DNA of 64,000 nucleotides, from the NCBI RefSeq assembly GCF_003977665.1, contig NZ_RYYV01000006.1, positions 265,008 to 329,007 of the forward strand, read 5' to 3'. The first letter of the stretch is position 1. Each line of letters opens with the position of its first letter. Shown here piece after piece: positions 25,837-35,061 of the stretch. The notes under the pieces are model-generated. The model made no database searches. It had not been told where the DNA came from and was given only the letters and a program-made list of their open reading frames with translations. Source of the stretch: Dyella choica. GTDB lineage: Bacteria > Pseudomonadota > Gammaproteobacteria > Xanthomonadales > Rhodanobacteraceae. The position numbers and the translations under genes were made by a program.

Positions 25837-27297
25837 ATGCCAAATAGCAACGTACTCATCATCGAATCCAACGGGACCCGTGCCGATATCGTCATATCGG
25901 CCATGCAATTCATGGGGTTTTTACCGCAGCGATGGGATGCATCCTTGCCGACCGGCTCGATTGCGCACGACTGGCGAGCGGTTTACATCGGTGGGATCGA
26001 GGACGAAGGGCTTTGCGAACAACTGCTGGCATCGCTCGACGTGCCGCCTGAGCAGTTGCTGGTGCTGGTGGGGTCCGACTCGCCGCAGCTGGAGCGGCTG
26101 ACCAAAGCCGGCTGTCCTCATGCTGCGCAGATCGAGGTTTTGGACTTTCCGCTGCGCTACGAACGCCTGGCCGAAGCAGTGCGCCGCGCGCCGACCCTGC
26201 GCACCAGCAGCAGCCCCGCGCCATTGCGCCTGGTGGGTGGTTCCATCGCGATGGGGCGCGTCAATGCGTTGATCCGCCAGGTGTCGCCGTTCGATTCCAG
26301 CGTGCTGGTGCTGGGGGAGTCTGGCACCGGCAAGGAAATGGTGGCACGCGCGATTCACGACTGCTCCCCGCGCCGCGACAAGCCGTTCGTGGCCATCAAT
26401 TGCGGCGCCATTCCGGCGGAACTGCTCGAAAGCGAACTGTTCGGCCACGAGAAGGGCGCGTTCACCGGCGCCATCAGCACCCGCAAGGGACGCTTCGAGA
26501 TGGCCGAGGGCGGCACGCTGTTCCTCGATGAAATCGGCGACATGAGCCTGCCGATGCAGGTGAAACTGCTGCGCGTGTTGCAGGAGCGTGTGTACGAACG
26601 GGTCGGCAGCAACCGTACGCAGCGCTGCGATGTGCGCATCATCGCTGCCACCCATCGCAATCTGGAGACGTCCACTTCCGAAGGGCGCTTCCGTGAAGAC
26701 CTGTATTATCGCCTCAGCGTGTTTCCGCTGGAGATGCCGCCGCTGCGCGAGCGCCTGGAGGACATGCCGGAGCTGATCGCCGAATTCAACCAGCGCCTGC
26801 AGCGCCGCGGCTTGCAGAGCGTGCGCTTCAGCGGCAGTGCGCTGCAGGCGCTACGCCAGCATCCGTGGCCGGGCAATGTGCGGGAATTGTCCAACCTGGT
26901 CGAACGTCTTGCCATCCTCTATCCGAACGGCGAAGTGCGCGCCAGCGACTTGCCGGAAAAATACCGTGGTGCGCAGCCGATCGACGAAACCGGCGGCAGC
27001 GTGATCCGCGCGATGCTCGATGGCCAGGCCAAGCCTGCGCAGGCGCATCATCGCAGCTTGCTGGATACCGACGTGCTGCTGCCAGAGGGCGGCGTGGATC
27101 TGAAGGATCACCTGGCCGACATCGAAGTGGGGCTGATCCGCCAGGCGCTCGACATTACCGATGGCGTCGTGGCGCATGCCGCGAAGCTTCTGCGCATGCA
27201 GCGCACCACGCTGGTGGAGAAGCTTCGCAAGTACGGCCTGCAAGCGGCCTGCCGCGGCAACGAGGCGTCTCCCGAGAATGGCACAGCCGTTGCTTGA
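25837..27297 (+). CDS. fleQ: FleQ-like sigma54-dependent master regulator of flagella
   Basis: The 486-residue product has three parts: an N-terminal FleQ receiver-like domain (MPNSNVLIIESNGTRADIVI, residues 1-120), an AAA+ sigma54-interaction domain (about 135-375) and a C-terminal Fis-type helix-turn-helix (DGVVAHAAKLLRMQRTTLVE). The AAA+ domain has Walker A GESGTGKE, the sigma54-contacting loop GAFTGA and Walker B GGTLFLDEIGD. All residues needed for sigma54 activation appear intact. The ATG at 25837 is chosen over longer options because it gives the family N-terminus. It very likely activates the fliE and fliL promoters, possibly under FlhG and c-di-GMP control. Confidence 0.94.
   Translation: MPNSNVLIIESNGTRADIVISAMQFMGFLPQRWDASLPTGSIAHDWRAVYIGGIEDEGLCEQLLASLDVPPEQLLVLVGSDSPQLERLTKAGCPHAAQIEVLDFPLRYERLAEAVRRAPTLRTSSSPAPLRLVGGSIAMGRVNALIRQVSPFDSSVLVLGESGTGKEMVARAIHDCSPRRDKPFVAINCGAIPAELLESELFGHEKGAFTGAISTRKGRFEMAEGGTLFLDEIGDMSLPMQVKLLRVLQERVYERVGSNRTQRCDVRIIAATHRNLETSTSEGRFREDLYYRLSVFPLEMPPLRERLEDMPELIAEFNQRLQRRGLQSVRFSGSALQALRQHPWPGNVRELSNLVERLAILYPNGEVRASDLPEKYRGAQPIDETGGSVIRAMLDGQAKPAQAHHRSLLDTDVLLPEGGVDLKDHLADIEVGLIRQALDITDGVVAHAAKLLRMQRTTLVEKLRKYGLQAACRGNEASPENGTAVA
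27279..27294 (+). promoter_or_regulatory. Sigma54 promoter of fliE, inside the fleQ 3' end
   Basis: TGGCACAGCCGTTGCT matches TGGCACG-N4-TTGC(A/T) at all key positions with GG-N10-GC spacing. It lies within the last six codons of fleQ and 40 bases before the fliE ATG, so the transcript would start about 10 bases past the fleQ stop. Confidence 0.85.
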
Positions 27298-27333
27298 AGC
27301 TCTTAGTAACCGCTCAAGCGCTGGAAAACCGAC

Positions 27334-27666
27334 ATGAGTCAGATCGACGTCAACAGTGTGCTTTCGCAAATGCGCGCACTCAGTTCGCTGGCCACCGGCA
27401 CGATGCCGACCGCTTCGCTGCCTGCTGCATCGAATGGGACCGGCGTGGATTTCGGCACGCTGTTCAGGCAGTCCATCGGATCGGTGGCCGCGCAGCAGAA
27501 TGAAGCGCAAAAGCAGGTCGGCGCGTTCGAGCGTGGCGATCCCGGCGCCGATATCGTCAAGACGTCGATCGCGGGGCAGAAGGCGGATCTCGCCTTTCGC
27601 GGTCTGGTGGAAGTGCGCAACAAGCTGGTGGATGCGTACACCACCATCATGAACATGCCGGTTTGA
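27334..27666 (+). CDS. fliE: Flagellar MS-ring/rod junction protein FliE
   Basis: FliE links the MS ring to the rod and is among the first exported proteins. The 110-residue product has the usual length and C-terminal motif (IAGQKADLAFRGLVEVRNKL, VDAYTTIMNMPV). It is the first gene after the sigma54 site in the end of fleQ. Its ribosome site is weak (GGAAAACC). A repeat element separates it from fliF. Confidence 0.96.
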   Translation: MSQIDVNSVLSQMRALSSLATGTMPTASLPAASNGTGVDFGTLFRQSIGSVAAQQNEAQKQVGAFERGDPGADIVKTSIAGQKADLAFRGLVEVRNKLVDAYTTIMNMPV

Positions 27667-27675
27667 CCCAACTGG

Positions 27676-27799
27676 GTCATCCCCGCGAAAGCGGGGGCCC
27701 CTTGCATCGACCACGCGCTCGAAGGACGCCAACATAAAACGCCCTGCGTGCTTCGCACCAAGTACCAAGACGGGATTCCTGCGTTCGCGGGAATGACGG
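27676..27799. repeat. Family D MITE-like element copy 1, between fliE and fliF
   Basis: The element begins GTCATCCCCGCGAAAGCGGG and ends GCGTTCGCGGGAATGAC, imperfect inverted ends about 124 bases apart. It resembles the widespread CGTCATTCCCGCGAA-type intergenic repeats. It fills most of the 158-base fliE-fliF gap. Confidence 0.8.
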
Positions 27800-27824
27800 C
27801 AAAAATAACTACTAATTCACCCTC

Positions 27825-29498
27825 ATGGCCGACAATATTCCTGCCACCACGCCATCGCGCCAGGACCAGCTGAAAATCCTGCTGCGCAATCCGATGACTC
27901 GCCTGCTGATGCTGCTGGTGGGCGTTGCCGCGGCAGTGGCCCTGGGCGTCGGCATTGTGCTGTGGTCTCGCGGCCCCAGCTTTGCCTTGCTGTATGCCGG
28001 GCTCGATCCGAAAGATGCCGCGGCGGTCACGCAGGCTCTGCAAAGCAGCAACACGCCGTTTCGGCTCGGCGCGGATGGCGCTTCCATTTCGGTGCCGGCC
28101 GACGTATTGGCGGACGCGCGACTGAAGCTCGCAGCGCAAGGATTGCCGCAAGGCAATACCGCCGGCGCCACCTTGCCGCAAAGCGATTCGCCTTTCGGCA
28201 TGAGCGACCTGGCCGAAAGCACGCGTTATCGCGAAATGCTGGAAACGGATCTGGGCAACACCATTGCCGGCCTCCAGTTCGTGCGCGCTGCGCGCGTGCA
28301 CCTGGCCCTGCCTAAACCTTCCGCCTTCATCCGTGACAATCATCCGGCCAGTGCGTCCGTGCTGCTCACGCTGTATCCCGGCCGCCAGCTCGACAGCAGC
28401 CAGGTCCAGGCCATCGTGCATCTGGTGTCTTCCAGCGTGCCGGATCTCGATCCCGCGCAGGTGTCGGTGGTGGATCAGCAGGGCTCGCTGCTCACGAATT
28501 CCGATCCCAACAGCCCTGCCGCGGTGGGTGATGCGCACATGCGCCTGGTGACGCGCATGGAAAACAGCTACGCGCAGCGCGTCGAAACGTTGCTCACGCC
28601 GCTGGTCGGCAACGGACGCGTGCGCGCCCAGGTCAACGTGGCGCTCGATTTCAGCGAAACCGAAAAAGCCAGTGAAAGCTATGACGGCGACAAGCCGGCG
28701 TTGCGCAGCGAGCAAACCAGCAGCGAACAAAAACGTGACGGCGGCAATGGCGAGATCGCTGGTGCATTGAGCAACCAGCCGCCCAATTCCGTGGCGCAGC
28801 CAACGGCGGCCAAACCCAACGCCGGCGCGCCACCGGCCGCGAACGCCGCGGCAAGCAGTGCTGCCAGTGCAACGCCGACTGACACTTCGTCCAGTGCCAC
28901 GCGCAACTACGAACTCGGCCGCACCGTCAGCCACGTCACCGATCCGGCCGGCCGGCTGACGCGTTTGACGGTCGCCGTGGTGGTCGACAACAAGCCCGCG
29001 CCGGACGGCAAGGGCAAGAGCGTTCCGCTCACCACGCAGGAATTGCAGCACCTGAGCGATCTCACCAAGAACGCAGTGGGCTACAACGAACAGCGCGGCG
29101 ACGGCGTCACCGTGATCAACCAGGCGTTTTCTGACGATACGGCGAGCGACGTTGCGCCGGTGGCGCAGCCATTCTGGTTGCGTCCGGGCATGCTCGATCT
29201 GATCAAGCAAGGCGCCGGCATTCTGATCGCCCTGCTGATTGCGTTTGGCTTGCTGCGGCCCCTGCTCAAGGGGCTGCTGCGCGGGCCGGAACCGATGACC
29301 GCGCTGGCCGGACCGGTTCCCACGGTTTCCGTACGCATCGCCGACGACGATCGCGATGAGCCGGTGCGCATCACTTCGCCGCAGATCCAGAACATGGCGT
29401 ACGAGCAGAAGATCGGCCTCGCACGCAAGCTGGTGCAGGAAAACTCCAAGCAGGTCGCGCAGGTCGTGATGAACTGGGTGGGCGAAGATGGCAGCTGA
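27825..29498 (+). CDS. fliF: Flagellar MS-ring protein FliF
   Basis: FliF forms the membrane-supramembrane ring and the export-gate housing. The 557-residue product has an N-terminal membrane helix (about residues 26-46), ring-building motifs (FALLYAGLDPKDAAAVTQAL; SPFGMSDLAESTRYREMLET) and a second membrane helix near the C-terminus (GAGILIALLIAFGLLRPLLK). A conserved C-terminal tail binds FliG. The low-complexity Ala/Asn-rich stretch at about 310-360 is typical. It overlaps fliG by 11 bases. Confidence 0.97.
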   Translation: MADNIPATTPSRQDQLKILLRNPMTRLLMLLVGVAAAVALGVGIVLWSRGPSFALLYAGLDPKDAAAVTQALQSSNTPFRLGADGASISVPADVLADARLKLAAQGLPQGNTAGATLPQSDSPFGMSDLAESTRYREMLETDLGNTIAGLQFVRAARVHLALPKPSAFIRDNHPASASVLLTLYPGRQLDSSQVQAIVHLVSSSVPDLDPAQVSVVDQQGSLLTNSDPNSPAAVGDAHMRLVTRMENSYAQRVETLLTPLVGNGRVRAQVNVALDFSETEKASESYDGDKPALRSEQTSSEQKRDGGNGEIAGALSNQPPNSVAQPTAAKPNAGAPPAANAAASSAASATPTDTSSSATRNYELGRTVSHVTDPAGRLTRLTVAVVVDNKPAPDGKGKSVPLTTQELQHLSDLTKNAVGYNEQRGDGVTVINQAFSDDTASDVAPVAQPFWLRPGMLDLIKQGAGILIALLIAFGLLRPLLKGLLRGPEPMTALAGPVPTVSVRIADDDRDEPVRITSPQIQNMAYEQKIGLARKLVQENSKQVAQVVMNWVGEDGS

Positions 29499-30501
29499 GC
29501 AGAATCACGCGCTCAACGGCGCGCAACGCGCCGCCATCCTGCTGCTGACGCTGGGCGAACAGGATGCCGCCGAGGTGCTCAAGCACCTGAGTGCGCGCGA
29601 CGTGCAGGCGGTTGGCACCGCGATGGCCACGCTCAGCAACATTTCACGCGACCAGGTGGAGCATGTGCTCGGTCGTCTCAGCGACGACATCGGCCGCCAG
29701 ACCGCGCTCGGCGTGGGCACCGAGGACTACATCCGCAAGGTGCTGGTCAGCGCGCTGGGCGAAACCAAGGCCGGCAGCCTGATCGACCGCATCCTGCTGG
29801 GGCGTTCCACCAAGGGTCTGGAATCGCTGAAGTGGATGGAAAGCCGCGCCATCGCCGAGATGATCGGCATGGAACATCCGCAGATCATTGCGCTGGTGCT
29901 GGCACATCTAGAACCGGACCAGGCCGCCGAGGTGATCGGTTACCTGCCGCAGCGTGTCCGCAGCGATGCGGTCATGCGCATTGCCAACCTCGACGGCGTG
30001 CAGCCGCAGGCGCTCAACGAACTGGACGAGATCATGGAGCGCCAGTTTTCCGGCAGCTCGAGCAAATTGAAGTCGGCCACCGTCGGCGGCCTGAAGGCGG
30101 CCGCGGACATCCTCAACGCGATGGAAACCTCGCGCGAAGCCGAGTTGATGAGCGCGATCCGCAGCCACGACGCCGGCCTCAGCACCAAGATCGAAGACCT
30201 GATGTTCGTGTTCGACGACCTGGCAGGGATCGACGACCGCAGCATGCAGACCCTGTTGCGCGAAGTGCCGTCCACGCGCCTGATCATCGCGCTGAAGGGC
30301 TGCGAGCCCTCCGTGCGGGAAAAAATCTTCGCCAACATGTCCAAGCGTGCCGCCGACATGCTGCGCGACGACCTGGAAGTGAAGGGCCCGGTGAAGCTCA
30401 GCGAAGTCGATGCCGCGCAAAAAGAGGTGTTGCAGATCGCACGCAAGCTGGCGGATGCGGGGCAGATCAGCCTGACGGCCGGTGGCGATGAGTTTGTGTG
30501 A
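29488..30501 (+). CDS. fliG: Flagellar motor switch protein FliG
   Basis: FliG is the C-ring subunit that touches the stator and transmits torque. The 337-residue product has the three FliG domains: N-terminal MS-ring binding (NGAQRAAILLLTLGEQDAAE), middle with EHPQIIALVLAHLEPDQAAE, and C-terminal with the charged torque helix (MFVFDDLAGIDDRSMQTLLR). It shares bases with fliF upstream and with fliH downstream (TGATG), implying coupled translation. Confidence 0.98.
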   Translation: MAAEQNHALNGAQRAAILLLTLGEQDAAEVLKHLSARDVQAVGTAMATLSNISRDQVEHVLGRLSDDIGRQTALGVGTEDYIRKVLVSALGETKAGSLIDRILLGRSTKGLESLKWMESRAIAEMIGMEHPQIIALVLAHLEPDQAAEVIGYLPQRVRSDAVMRIANLDGVQPQALNELDEIMERQFSGSSSKLKSATVGGLKAAADILNAMETSREAELMSAIRSHDAGLSTKIEDLMFVFDDLAGIDDRSMQTLLREVPSTRLIIALKGCEPSVREKIFANMSKRAADMLRDDLEVKGPVKLSEVDAAQKEVLQIARKLADAGQISLTAGGDEFV

Positions 30502-31136
30502 TGCCTAACGTTCTCAGCCGCGAAACCATTGCCGGCTTCGACCGCTGGGAGCCCCCTTCGGTCGGCGCCGATCAAGGCACGCCGGAACCTGCGGCGCCAC
30601 CTGGCCCCACCCTCTATGAGCTGGAGGAAATCGAACGCCAGGCGCGTGAAGAGGGCTATGCGGCTGGCCTGGGCGAAGGCCGTGCCGCGGCCAAGAAAGA
30701 ACTCGACGAACGTCTGGCGCGCCTCGATGCCATCTGCACCGCCGCAGCGCGCCCGCTGGCCGGGATGGACGACGCCGTCGAGCGCGAGCTCGCGCTGCTC
30801 GCCACCGTGATTGCCCGCCGCGTGATAACGCGCGAATTGCAGCTCGATCCGTCATTGATCGAACGCGCGGTGCGTGAAGCTGCCGCGGCCTTGCCGTCGG
30901 CAGCACGCGACTTGCGCGTGTGGGTGCATCCCGGCGACATGGATCTGCTGCGCGAGCTCGGCGCCGCCGAGACGAATTGGCGCTTTGGCGCGAACCCGGC
31001 CCTGCAGCGCGGCGATTGCGTCCTGGAAAGCGCGAGCTCGCGCCTGGACGCGCGAGTCAGCACGCGGCTGGCGGCTGTGGTCGATGCGGTGATCGGCGAC
31101 GATCTTGACGACGGCGAGGATGAGGTTTCCGCATGA
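30501..31136 (+). CDS. fliH: Flagellar export ATPase regulator FliH
   Basis: FliH binds the FliI ATPase and ties it to the C ring. The 211-residue product has a Glu/Ala-rich helical middle ([20 protein letters not shown], with Gly-xxx-Gly spacing typical of FliH) and a globular C-terminal domain ([31 protein letters not shown]). The ATG at 30501 overlaps the fliG stop, and the end overlaps fliI by four bases. Confidence 0.94.
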   Translation: MPNVLSRETIAGFDRWEPPSVGADQGTPEPAAPPGPTLYELEEIERQAREEGYAAGLGEGRAAAKKELDERLARLDAICTAAARPLAGMDDAVERELALLATVIARRVITRELQLDPSLIERAVREAAAALPSAARDLRVWVHPGDMDLLRELGAAETNWRFGANPALQRGDCVLESASSRLDARVSTRLAAVVDAVIGDDLDDGEDEVSA

Positions 31137-32494
31137 CCGCCTCGGCGCCAAGCAGACACCAGCGCTGGCGCCGGCAGCTTGCCTTGCGTACCCAGCATGC
31201 GCGTTCCGCGCAGATGCTGACGGCCGAAGGTCGTTTGCGTCGCGTGGTTGGCTTGACGCTGGAGGCCGAGGGCTGCGAAGCGCCGCTGGGTGCGCGCTGC
31301 CTGGTCGACGCAGCTGATGGCACTGAACTGGATACCGAAGTGGTGGGCTTTGCCGACGAACGTCTGCTGCTGATGCCGGTAACCGAGATGCATGGAGTGC
31401 TGCCGAATGCGCGGGTGCGGCCTTGTTCGCGTGCGGGCGGCCTGCCGGTGGGCGAGGCTTTGCTGGGACGCGTGATCGGCGCTGACGGGATGCCGCTGGA
31501 TGGCGCAGGTCCGTTGCATGCGGAAAGCCACGCGGCGCTGAAGCGCGAGCCGATCAATCCGATGGCGCGCAAGCCGATCGATACGCCGCTCGATACCGGC
31601 GTGTGTGCGATCAACGCCTTGCTGACCGTGGGGCGCGGCCAGCGTATCGGGCTGTTTGCCGGTTCCGGCGTGGGTAAATCCACTTTGCTCGGCATGATGA
31701 CGCGTTACACCGACGCCGACGTGGTCGTGGTCGGCCTGATCGGCGAGCGCGGCCGCGAGGTGAAGGAATTCGTCGAGCAGACGCTGGGCCACGAGGGTCG
31801 CGAGCGCGCGGTGATCGTCGCCGCGCCGGCCGATGCGCCGCCGTTGAAGCGCTTGCGCGGTGCGCAATATGCCACCGCGATCGCCGAATGGTTCCGCGAT
31901 CGCGGCCAGCGTGTGCTGCTGCTGATGGATTCGTTGACGCGTTACGCCCAGGCCCAACGCGAAATCGCGTTGGCGATCGGCGAGCCGCCGGCGACCAAGG
32001 GTTATCCGCCGTCCGTGTTCGCCATGCTGCCGGCTTTGGTCGAGCGAGCGGGCAATGATGCGCAAGGACGCGGTTCCATCACCGCGTTCTATACCGTGCT
32101 GACCGAGGGCGACGATCATCGCCACGATCCCATCGCCGATGCGGCGCGCGCCATCCTGGACGGCCATATCGTGCTGTCGCGCGATCTCGCGGAGGCAGGG
32201 CATTACCCGGCGATCGATATTGAAGCCTCGATCAGCCGCGTGATGCCCGCCGTGGTGGCGAAGGATCAGATGCGCGCTGCGCAGCGATTCCGCCAGGTCT
32301 ATTCGGCTTATCGCCAGCGCCAGGACCTGATCGCGGTGGGGGCGTACCAGAAAGGGTCCGACCATCAGGTCGACCTGGCCATCGCACTGTATCCGCGCCT
32401 GCAGCGATTCCTGCAACAGGAGGTCGACGAGCCCGTCGAACTGCAAGCTGCCCAGGAACGGCTCGAGTCCATTACCGCGGAGATCAAGGCATGA
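31133..32494 (+). CDS. fliI: Flagellum-specific export ATPase FliI
   Basis: FliI is the hexameric ATPase of the flagellar type III export system. The 453-residue product shows Walker [18 protein letters not shown], the F1-like Walker [21 protein letters not shown] and the family signature [14 protein letters not shown]. It overlaps both neighbours by ATGA, so fliHIJ are translationally coupled. Confidence 0.98.
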   Translation: MTASAPSRHQRWRRQLALRTQHARSAQMLTAEGRLRRVVGLTLEAEGCEAPLGARCLVDAADGTELDTEVVGFADERLLLMPVTEMHGVLPNARVRPCSRAGGLPVGEALLGRVIGADGMPLDGAGPLHAESHAALKREPINPMARKPIDTPLDTGVCAINALLTVGRGQRIGLFAGSGVGKSTLLGMMTRYTDADVVVVGLIGERGREVKEFVEQTLGHEGRERAVIVAAPADAPPLKRLRGAQYATAIAEWFRDRGQRVLLLMDSLTRYAQAQREIALAIGEPPATKGYPPSVFAMLPALVERAGNDAQGRGSITAFYTVLTEGDDHRHDPIADAARAILDGHIVLSRDLAEAGHYPAIDIEASISRVMPAVVAKDQMRAAQRFRQVYSAYRQRQDLIAVGAYQKGSDHQVDLAIALYPRLQRFLQQEVDEPVELQAAQERLESITAEIKA

Positions 32495-32928
32495 CATCGC
32501 GCTCGGACCGGTTGCAGCCTGCCGTGGACCAGGCCCAGCGCCGCCAGAAAGAGGCGTTGCAGCGCCTGGCCGAGCATCAACAGAAGCTTGCGCAGGCCGA
32601 ACAGCAACTTGAGGAGCTGCATCGCTACCGGCGTGAATACGGCCTCAGCGACGGCGGGCTGACAGTGAGCGCGCTGCTCAACCGTCAACAATTCGTCGAG
32701 CGCATCGACCAGGCCATCGTGCAGCAAAGCCGCCTGATCGAACGCCTGCAGCGCCTGCTCGAGGGCGCGCGCGAACGCTGGCTGCAGGCGCATGCGCGCG
32801 AGAGCGCGCTGGGCAGCGTGGTGGAGCGTTTGCGCAAGCAGGAACACCAGAGCGAGCAGCGCCTCGAGCAGGCGGAAGTGGATGAGCGGATGCAGTACCG
32901 CGGCCGCCGGGCAGGCTCACCATCCTGA
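32491..32928 (+). CDS. fliJ: Flagellar export chaperone FliJ
   Basis: FliJ is the coiled-coil stalk protein of the export ATPase complex. The 145-residue product is almost entirely charged coiled coil ([40 protein letters not shown]). Size and position after fliI with an ATGA overlap settle the call despite low sequence conservation in the family. Confidence 0.92.
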   Translation: MTSRSDRLQPAVDQAQRRQKEALQRLAEHQQKLAQAEQQLEELHRYRREYGLSDGGLTVSALLNRQQFVERIDQAIVQQSRLIERLQRLLEGARERWLQAHARESALGSVVERLRKQEHQSEQRLEQAEVDERMQYRGRRAGSPS

Positions 32929-32989
32929 AGCCTGCCAATGGCCTGGTTCTTGCCTCTATCCCCCCTAACTTCAAGACGAGTACTCGCGC

Positions 32990-34234
32990 ATGAGCGCCAC
33001 TCCGCTACTTGCACTACCGGTCACTCCCGCGACACCGAGCCATCTGGCGCCGTCGACGGGCAGCCGCAGCCTGCACAGCGGCGGTAGCTTCCATTCACAC
33101 CTGGAGTCGGCGCAGCAGGACCAGCAGTCATCGCAAGACGCGCAAAGCACTTCGTCGAACGGCGATCAACGACAGAGCGGCAACAACGCCCGGAGCGACA
33201 GCACACCGGCTGGCGACACTTCCAGCAACACCAGCAAACCCGGCGACGATGCAGCACAGAACGAGCGCGCTCCTGGCATCGATCTCACCGGTGCTGCCGG
33301 CAGCCTGGCGGGTATGGTGCTGAGCCTGATCGACCATGCGAATGGTGATCACCCAGGTGCTGCACCGAGCCCGGCCAAGCAGGGCGCGAGCAACAAGCAA
33401 CCTGCCGCCCCGCTGCCGGCAGCGTCGACGGCAACCATGGCTCCAGTACCGTTGCCCGCAATCAATCCGCTGCCCTTGGCGGCAACGGGTTCAAGTGCGC
33501 CGCAAACGGGTGCTGCATTGACCGATGCCATCGGCAGCGCCTTGTCAACCAAATCGTCCCTGGAATGGGACGTCAAAGGCGGCGACAGCAGTGCGGGCGA
33601 TGCTACTGCGGCCGGGACGCCCGTCGGCACGGATACCGGCAGCCCAATCCAGGGCATCGCCGATGGCGTGCAATCGCTTGCGGGCAGTGCGGCCGCAAGC
33701 GCGCATGCTGCGCTACCGGCAGGCGCGACGTTTACCCCGGACACCACCTCCGGCATGACTGCGCTGGGCAATCTCACCGCTACACCGGTGGTTCCTTCAA
33801 GCAACGCCACGCATAGCCTGAGGGTGGACGCGCCCGTTGGTTCCTCCGGCTTCGCCAAGGAACTCGGCCAGCAGATTACCTGGCTCAGCGGTCAGGAAGT
33901 GAAGCAGGCACAAATACGCCTCAATCCGCAGGGCCTGGGCCCGCTCGACGTGAAGGTGAGCGTGGATCGCGGCCGTGTGGATGTGAGCTTCATGACGCAG
34001 CATCCCGCCACTACCGCCGCCGTACAGCAAGGACTGGATCAGCTCCATCAGATGCTGGGCGGGCAGGGTTTGTCGCTTGGTCACGCCACGGTTGGCCAGC
34101 ACGCGCAACAGCAGTTCGGCGGGCGGTCGGAACAGCAGGCCCAGGCTTCCGGCAACTCGAACGACGAACCCGCCGATACACCGGTCGCTATGGCGGCACG
34201 TGTTGCGATAGGTCTGGTTGACGCGTTTGCCTGA
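32990..34234 (+). CDS. fliK: Flagellar hook-length control protein FliK
   Basis: FliK is the secreted ruler that ends hook growth through FlhB. The 414-residue product has a long low-complexity Ser/Ala/Thr/Gln region (about 1-280) and a conserved C-terminal domain (GQQITWLSGQEVKQAQIRLN, then PQGLGPLDVKVSVDRGRVDV). It is the last gene before a family B repeat and a new sigma54 promoter, so it probably ends the fliE operon. Confidence 0.95.
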   Translation: MSATPLLALPVTPATPSHLAPSTGSRSLHSGGSFHSHLESAQQDQQSSQDAQSTSSNGDQRQSGNNARSDSTPAGDTSSNTSKPGDDAAQNERAPGIDLTGAAGSLAGMVLSLIDHANGDHPGAAPSPAKQGASNKQPAAPLPAASTATMAPVPLPAINPLPLAATGSSAPQTGAALTDAIGSALSTKSSLEWDVKGGDSSAGDATAAGTPVGTDTGSPIQGIADGVQSLAGSAAASAHAALPAGATFTPDTTSGMTALGNLTATPVVPSSNATHSLRVDAPVGSSGFAKELGQQITWLSGQEVKQAQIRLNPQGLGPLDVKVSVDRGRVDVSFMTQHPATTAAVQQGLDQLHQMLGGQGLSLGHATVGQHAQQQFGGRSEQQAQASGNSNDEPADTPVAMAARVAIGLVDAFA

Positions 34235-34258
34235 CACTCCACGAATGGGATAACAATC

Positions 34259-34331
34259 GTAGGCTGGGTTGCCAAACCCAGCATCGCGCGACTGCATGCA
34301 TGGCAATGCTGGGTTTGGCAACCCAGCCTAC
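34259..34331. repeat. Family B repeat copy 4
   Basis: GTAGGCTGGGTTGCCAAACC and its inverted partner (GGTTTGGCAACCCAGCCTAC) flank CAGCATCGCGCGACTGCATG. This is one of the cleanest full units. It lies between fliK and the fliL promoter and may act as a terminator for the fliE operon. Confidence 0.9.
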
Positions 34332-34473
34332 GCCGCTGCGTCCCAATCAACGCTGGCGCAACGTCGAAATTCCCTCACCCGTTCACGCGCCTGTATCCCG
34401 GCACGCGTCAATAAAACGCCGTTCCATTGCTGCACGAATCACGCAAACCGCACCATGGCGCGCTTTCAAAGCG

Positions 34474-34489
34474 TGGCACGCCGCTTGCT
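34474..34489 (+). promoter_or_regulatory. Sigma54 promoter of the fliL operon
   Basis: TGGCACGCCGCTTGCT is an exact match to the sigma54 consensus TGGCACG-N4-TTGC(A/T). It lies 71 bases before the fliL ATG. FleQ is the obvious activator. Confidence 0.9.
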
Positions 34490-34559
34490 AAAAACCCCGT
34501 AGCCAAGCCCGCTTCGATTCGAGGCGCGGCGTCATGTCTTGTATGGAATGGGGTTGTTC

Positions 34560-35048
34560 ATGGCTAACGCCGACAATAGGGAAGACGAAGCTCCTGCCAC
34601 AACGACCAAGAAGAAGGGCGGCAGGGCGATGATGTTTGCTGGGATTGCCATGCTCGTACTGCTTGGCGCAGGCGGCTACCTGTACACCCGCGGCCATGGC
34701 GCGCAAGCCGCGGCCACGCCGCCGAAGCCGCCAGAATTGTTCTTGCCGCTGGATCCTGCGTTCGTGGTGAATTTCCAGGATCAGGACGCCACGCGCTACC
34801 TGCAGGTCGGAGTGACGGTGATGACGCACGACCCGGCCGCAGTGCAGGCGATGAAAGAAAGTGATCCGGTGATCCGCAATGCGCTGGTGATGCTGTTCAG
34901 CAGCCAGACCTACGCGGGACTCAGCGACATTACGGGCAAGCAGAAGCTGCAGAACCAGGCGCTGGACGCCGTGCGCAAGGTCGTGGCCGACAAGACCGGC
35001 AAGCCGGATGTCGATGCCCTGTACTTCACCAGCTTCGTAATGCAATGA
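34560..35048 (+). CDS. fliL: Flagellar basal body-associated protein FliL
   Basis: FliL is a single-span inner-membrane protein that supports the stator ring. The 162-residue product has a charged N-terminus (DEAPATTTKKKGG), one membrane helix (AMMFAGIAMLVLLGAGGYLY) and a periplasmic domain (FLPLDPAFVVNFQDQDATRY). In-frame starts also exist at 34548 (ATG) and 34539 (TTG); 34560 gives the most typical N-terminus. It leads a tightly packed run from fliM to fliR. Confidence 0.94.
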   Translation: MANADNREDEAPATTTKKKGGRAMMFAGIAMLVLLGAGGYLYTRGHGAQAAATPPKPPELFLPLDPAFVVNFQDQDATRYLQVGVTVMTHDPAAVQAMKESDPVIRNALVMLFSSQTYAGLSDITGKQKLQNQALDAVRKVVADKTGKPDVDALYFTSFVMQ

Positions 35049-35061
35049 CGGAAACGACGCG

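Noticed and set aside
25521..25913. Minus-strand frame upstream of fleQ
   Set aside because: Overlaps the fleQ start region and has no recognisable domain.
27339..29210. Long antisense open frame opposite fliE-fliF
   Set aside because: Covers two certain genes, shows no family features and passes through a repeat element.
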